From: Phoronis australis
Taxonomy: Eukaryota > Phoronida > Phoronidae
DNA length: 24,381 bases
NCBI GenBank assembly: GCA_002633005.1
Contig: NMRA01000808.1
Location: 1-24,381 of the forward strand
Direction: 5' to 3'
The first letter of the stretch is position 1, and the number at the start of each line of letters is the position of its first letter. The position numbers and the translations under genes were made by a program. Below the pieces are notes generated by a model, which was not told the DNA's origin, did not search any database, and was given only the letters and a program-made list of their open reading frames with translations. Below are positions 20,597-24,381 of this stretch, one piece after another.

Positions 20597-20616
20597 AGAG
20601 TGTGTGTGTGTGTAGT
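20597..20616. repeat. Short GA/GT microsatellite
   Basis: A GAGAGAG run passes into GTGTGTGTGTGT. Simple sequence with no evident function. Confidence 0.8.
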
Positions 20617-21057
20617 GTACCGTATGTGTGGTTTGTTTGTTGCTTCCCACATCTGGTCATGAGTCATTATACTTGTGTTCAGGTTGTTTATTTTATCCTG
20701 TACCTGATGATGACCAGTTTATACCATGTGCAGTTGAGAGAGAGGTTGACATCACAGTTGTATCTATTCAATTTGTTACTTGTATTTAGGGGTTTACCAT
20801 CATTGTATCCATCGTGGAAGTGCTGAAACACTTTGCATCCATGTATGTGCAGATTTGGAGTGTTCAAGAGGGGTGAATAGTCCTATAAACCATATGTGCG
20901 TCCAAGAAAAGTCTTCAGAAATAGTTCTGTACCAACAATGTGCGCACAATCGACAGTGTACCCACCCTTACGATTTTTAACAAGTATTTTACGGTCTTGC
21001 CTGTCATTGAATTCCATTCAAGTGTGTGAAGTAAGCAGGCTCAGCCTGTGTGTGTAC

Positions 21058-21272
21058 CATCATGTTTACTAAACATCATGTTTACTAAACATCATGTTTA
21101 CTAAACATCATGTTTACTAAACATCATGTTTACTAAACATCATGTTTACTAAACATCATGTTTACTAAACATCACGTTTACTAAACATCACGTTTACTAA
21201 ACATCACGTTTACTAAACATCACGTTTACTAAACATCATGTTTACTAAACATCATGTTTACTAAACATCATG
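21058..21272. repeat. 16-bp tandem array of forkhead-like palindromes, 13.4 copies
   Basis: The unit is CATCATGTTTACTAAA, repeated thirteen times from 21058 with no length change, followed by a partial unit. Read in another register, each unit is ATGTTTA-C-TAAACAT, a 7-bp inverted repeat around one central base. It includes TGTTTAC, whose complement GTAAACA is a canonical forkhead (FOX) core. Units 8-11 (starting 21170, 21186, 21202 and 21218) all carry CACG in place of CATG, which changes the site to CGTTTAC. The variant block shows local amplification of a mutated unit. Confidence 0.97.
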
Positions 21273-22865
21273 GCATTCAAATATGACTCTGCATATGACT
21301 TTTAAGGAACATTATGGGCAAGAAGGGTGATTCTTTGAGATCTGTCTCAGCGTAGATTCAAGTCTCAAACTGTGCAGTGGCAGTCTAACGGTGACATTGT
21401 ATGCAACTCCAACAACTCTGTCCCTTAACAACAATCACAAAATGTGTTTTTGGGCAGTAAAACTGATAATTTCCATTTAAACTGCACAGGTGAAATCACC
21501 ACAGGCAGACCATGGTTTTGCTCAGAGATGTGGTTCATTGAGTCTTACTGCTGATGATAGCTGTCTGTGAACAGTCTGATGTTATATAACTGGTTCCCAT
21601 CCTCACAACTTCCTTGATTAAATTTTGCCTGCCTGGGAATTAATAAACAACACATTAAAGCTAATGGATGTGTTATGCCATAGTTGCACCCCGCCAGTGC
21701 CTGGGAATAAAGTGAACATTTGATGTCTACGCACTAATAAGTTGGAACCTTAACTGGGTAGACCAGTAGGTAGAGAACTTTAAATAACTTCACCACAGCC
21801 TCCACTATGAGCAGTTTAAACATTTCACACTGTAACCGACTGTTCCTGCACGCACACACGTACGCGCGCACACACTGGTAATTTTAGTTTTGTACCCTCG
21901 CCTCTATCTTTCCATTTTTGAATAGATTTGTGTGTCACATAGTTGCCGTTTTTAGTACTTTTGAGTCCGTTTTTGACATCCACCTTTCTATCCGTCAAAC
22001 TGCTCGAAGGATCATTACGAAAATTGGCAGTAGTGTACCCTATGAAAAGACCGCAGTTGACGTTGAGTACTGTGGCGCCTCCCAGTGGCATTTTTTGTGT
22101 TCGTGGTTGTATCTCAACCCTTTAAGTTTGCCAGGTCTTGGCAATGTGGCTACATGTACGTGATGCTACGTGCTCAGTCACTGGCTATGAGTGATCCAGT
22201 AGCTCTTGTTTTTGCAAAGAGTTAGCACCCTTACAACAGCTCAAATGGCCTATTTGATGGAGCATTATTTTGGCACCATGTAAATCACCCAAAGTTTTGC
22301 TGTAGATTAAGTGGGAAGGTTCATGTAAACCTGCTCTTGTGTAAATGGAGAGAATAAAGTACCAACAATGGTTATGATTAAATAATATATGGTTTTGTCA
22401 TTAACCTGTCTCTAATTTTCAGTTTGAGACATTATTTCATTTTAAAAACCAGCCATAATTTCTGAAACTGAAATAACAAAATTTAACTGAATTCTAAACT
22501 TCTTTGCAAGGTAGGCATACTACTAAATATATTTACAGTTTGTTGTCTTGTAGAAATTGATGTGATTAACACTACTAGCAATATACAGCTGTAGTGATAA
22601 ATCAAGCGACAGGTGCTAACTGTTATCATCCTTTACAAAAAGGACCAATACCTAGTGAATAGGAGAACATTTTCCTGTTGTAAGAGAAATTTCTGCTTTC
22701 AGAAGACACATGCACTTTTCCCCATGTTGAGTGTGGGAATTGTAAATTGTTTATTATATTAAACGAAATTGTTGTGTGTTAGCAGTAAAATATGGTAGAA
22801 AATAAATCTGAAACTAAATAAGGCGATCCAGAACCTCCCAAGGATACTATTGTTTCACAAAATGT

Positions 22866-23101
22866 AGAATATTAATAGGTAAATAAAACAACAAGAATGG
22901 ATCAACTGAAATTTTCAGATGTAATAACGTCCTTTGTCAACAGAAACAGAAACAGAAACAGAAATAAAGTTAAAAATAAATTGTCATGTAGTGTTTGATT
23001 TTACTTTATTTCTGTTTCTGTTTCTGTTGACAAAGGACGTTATTACATCCAAAAATTTCAGTTGATCCATTCTTGTTGTTTCATTTACCTATTTATATTC
23101 T
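22866..23101. mobile_element. Foldback element with arms of about 100 bp
   Basis: 22866-22970 is the near-perfect reverse complement of 23003-23101, and the two are separated by a 32-bp AT-rich loop. The arms share GTAATAACGTCCTTTGTCAA, a CAGAAA run (one unit longer on the left) and ACAAGAATGGATCAACTGAA. They differ at only a few positions. It resembles a foldback MITE. The terminal bases read AGAATAT at both arm ends, and I could not fix a target duplication. It sits about 100 bp upstream of coding exon 2 of the host gene, and the pre-mRNA would fold into a long duplex. Confidence 0.9.
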
Positions 23102-23199
23102 GTAGTAAAATATGTAATGTTGTTGCATAAAACTCTGTTGGATGAATTCTTCATCTCCATTTATGAATTTCCGTCTGTAAAGTCGTCTTTATTTTCCAG

Positions 23200-23291
23200 A
23201 CGAGCCTGGAGCGTGTGCTAGGTCTGACCCTTCAGTGTAATGCAGCCCTGGACGTGAACACTGACACAGGCGTTGTCGCCTACCCTGCTGG
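23200..23291 (+). CDS. MAPKBP1: MAPKBP1/WDR62-like scaffold, coding exon 2
   Basis: A 92-bp exon between TTATTTTCCAG| and GCTGG|GTGAGT, entering in phase 0 and leaving in phase 2. It encodes residues 31-60 plus two bases. TSLERVLGLTLQCN and then DTGVVAYPAG align with the conserved start of vertebrate MAPKBP1 and WDR62 (TLEKVLGIT … G.VAYPAG in MAPKBP1, VAYLAG in WDR62). The match at AYPAG is closer to MAPKBP1. In the family this stretch opens the first WD40 propeller. The exon ends inside the glycine before the conserved CVVV strand, so the next exon should resume there, off the window. Twelve or more WD40 repeats and the kinase-binding C terminus are not visible. Confidence 0.9.
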
Positions 23292-23607
23292 GTGAGTACC
23301 ATCTCGCCAGTAACTTCTCCATTTTTTTCACATTTGACTGCAAGTTTGTTTCACATATTTCAAGTATTGAGTTTGTTTCACACATTTCAGATATTGAGCA
23401 ACAACAGTTCCAATGTAGTACCAATGGTGTCCAAAACATTTGCTAACTTGGGATATGTGAACTGGCTGGAAATTTGACCATGTTTAAAGGCGAAGGCAAC
23501 CTTTTTCCATGTCATTTTGAGCTAAAATAAGGTTGGTTGGTTATCCTAGACATATTTTTCACTTAATTACAGCTTTTCGTAATTTTATTAATTATTCGTC
23601 CGCTTTT
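23292..23607. other. Start of intron 2 of the MAPKBP1/WDR62-like gene
   Basis: It contains two adjacent 27-bp copies (23343-23369 and 23370-23396) beginning AGTTTGTTTCACA that differ at three positions. TTAA at 23484-23487 is followed by AGGCGAAGGCAACC, a possible transposon left end. Nothing else is recognised. Confidence 0.65.
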
Positions 23608-23644
23608 CCGGAAGTGACGTTTTAGGAGGCAAGCGCTTCCCGCC
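23608..23644 (+). promoter_or_regulatory. Candidate promoter motifs upstream of the THAP reading frame
   Basis: CCGGAAGTG at 23608-23616 fits an ETS-family site. It overlaps TGACGT (23615-23620), a CRE half-site. TTCCCGCC at 23637-23644 fits E2F and runs into CCAAT. Three such motifs in under 40 bp, about 110-145 bp ahead of the ATG, suggest a TATA-less promoter for the nested reading frame. The motifs are short and unproven. Confidence 0.4.
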
Positions 23645-23752
23645 AATTTCTTTTCACATAGTCTGACTGTGAGAGCTGCCGAGTCAGTCATTGTTCTACC
23701 TCGGTTGTGTTAAGTTCCGTCGTCGTTCGCTTTCATTTACTAGTCAGTCAAC

Positions 23753-24381
23753 ATGCCACACTGTTGCTGCGTACCGGGATGTAGTAATTATCGGCTCACG
23801 CGCGCTTTGGGAGTGCCTTTGCATCGCTTTCCGATGGATGACACACTTCGCCGTACTTGGCTCGTTCGTGTGAAGAACGCAGCGTTACCCGTCCACGCAA
23901 CGTACAAAGCAGTGGAGAATTACCGTGTGTGTGGCAAGCACTTTCTGCCGTCCGATTACGAAAGGGATTTGTACGCTGAACTGATGAAGGTCCCCGCGAA
24001 ACAACGCTTGAAGAAGGATGCCATTCCGTCTGTGTTGATTCCCGGCAGTGCCCCGTCGCCACCCCCGAGAAGTGCGTTTTTGAAGCGAGAAGCCTCGCGA
24101 GCTGTGGCCAGTACAGTGACTGGAGCCAGTGGAGGCACTTCATCTACTGTCACCCGTGCCTCCGAACGTACCCCAGAGCGTGCAATTCCTGGAACCAGTA
24201 GTGATTCGCCCTGTGCTGTTTTCTCCAGCCCAGAGCCTCTAAGCAGCCCTGCAGCGATATTGAGTAGTGGGAGTGATTACAGGCCCAGTTCGACACCCAG
24301 TGAAGAGGACAGTTCGTCGTCCAGTGAACAGATCGGTGAGCCAAACTTTGATAAGTTTATTGTGGACTTGTCTAAAGTGTT
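23753..24381 (+). CDS. THAP zinc-finger protein, N-terminal part (cut by the window end)
   Basis: The frame is open from ATG at 23753 to the window end, 209 codons without a stop. Residues 1-94 form a THAP domain: C6-x3-C10, then C60-x2-H63 complete the C2CH zinc site. Phe26-Pro27, Trp36 and DAIPSV at 89-94 (the AVPTIF-like closing motif) are also present. Residues 95-195 are a low-complexity linker rich in Ser, Pro and Thr. THAP domains bind DNA and occur in transposases (P, Kolobok, ISL2EU types) and host regulators. The frame lies in the host gene's intron, same strand, and is CpG-richer than its flanks. The part that would tell transposase from regulator is off the window. No disabling change is seen. 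Confidence 0.92.
   Translation, partial: MPHCCCVPGCSNYRLTRALGVPLHRFPMDDTLRRTWLVRVKNAALPVHATYKAVENYRVCGKHFLPSDYERDLYAELMKVPAKQRLKKDAIPSVLIPGSAPSPPPRSAFLKREASRAVASTVTGASGGTSSTVTRASERTPERAIPGTSSDSPCAVFSSPEPLSSPAAILSSGSDYRPSSTPSEEDSSSSSEQIGEPNFDKFIVDLSKV

Larger units (their letters stand above)
12231..23199. other. Large intron 1 of the MAPKBP1/WDR62-like gene (about 11 kb)
   Basis: It runs from AAG|GTAGGT at 12231 to TTATTTTCCAG| at 23199. From 12231 to about 16570 I see no gene or clear element apart from one G-rich tract; frames such as 14137-14391 and 15644-15868 have no recognisable family. From 16577 rightward it holds a dispersed repeat, a putative MITE, a 2.37 kb inverted-end element, a 16-bp array and a foldback. 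The stretches 16700-17500, 20620-21057, 21273-22865 and 23102-23199 contain nothing I can name beyond a short CA run at about 21848-21876. Confidence 0.85.

Noticed and set aside
21058-21272. CRISPR array
   Set aside because: Uniform 16-bp tandem units without spacers in an animal intron; this is a satellite-type array.
21900-22100. Retroelement-like stretch containing CTGCTCGAAGGATCATTACG
   Set aside because: It vaguely resembles repeat-derived sequence, but I could define neither ends nor a second copy in the window.
23796-24344. Minus-strand open frames opposite the THAP reading frame
   Set aside because: They are shadows of the THAP coding strand, which has a clear domain and stays open throughout.

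Overview
This looks like a 24.4 kb piece of an animal nuclear genome, probably a marine or other invertebrate. It is AT-rich, has large GT-AG introns, and carries fragments of two conserved animal genes among tandem arrays and DNA-transposon remnants. I cannot name the species. One ambiguous base (n, 4301) marks an apparent assembly seam.

Left half, minus strand: the first five coding exons of a serine racemase-like, PLP-dependent fold-type II enzyme (SRR family) at 8806-8618, 7023-6818, 5411-5327, 2569-2443 and 1044-994. All splice phases join cleanly to give 219 residues plus one base of the next codon. The C-terminal exons lie off the left edge. The catalytic residues are kept, but several known specificity and metal positions differ from mammalian SRR. 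The introns hold a 46-bp minisatellite at the left edge, an apparent haplotype join (3749-4503), a 48-bp array, a 30-bp G-rich array, short perfect duplications and a tRNA-derived SINE-like head.

Centre: about 3.3 kb (8807-12097) separates two divergent genes. A more CpG-rich stretch at about 9100-9650 is a candidate shared promoter, with an inverted CCAAT box and a kappaB-like site.

Right half, plus strand: the first two coding exons (12141-12230 and 23200-23291) of the MAPKBP1/WDR62 family of WD40-repeat JNK scaffolds, split by an intron of about 11 kb. That intron holds a putative MITE, a 2.37 kb element with CAGGGCTCGAC inverted ends, a 13-copy 16-bp array of forkhead-like palindromes, and a 100-bp-arm foldback. 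The next intron contains an open, right-truncated THAP zinc-finger reading frame (23753 to the window end) with promoter-like motifs upstream. It is probably a DNA-transposon transposase or a domesticated gene nested in the intron.

No operon, CRISPR or bacterial system is present. The points most worth a second look are the SRR active-site and metal-site substitutions, the nested THAP gene, the assembly seam with a presumably polymorphic insertion, the forkhead-site array and the foldback.
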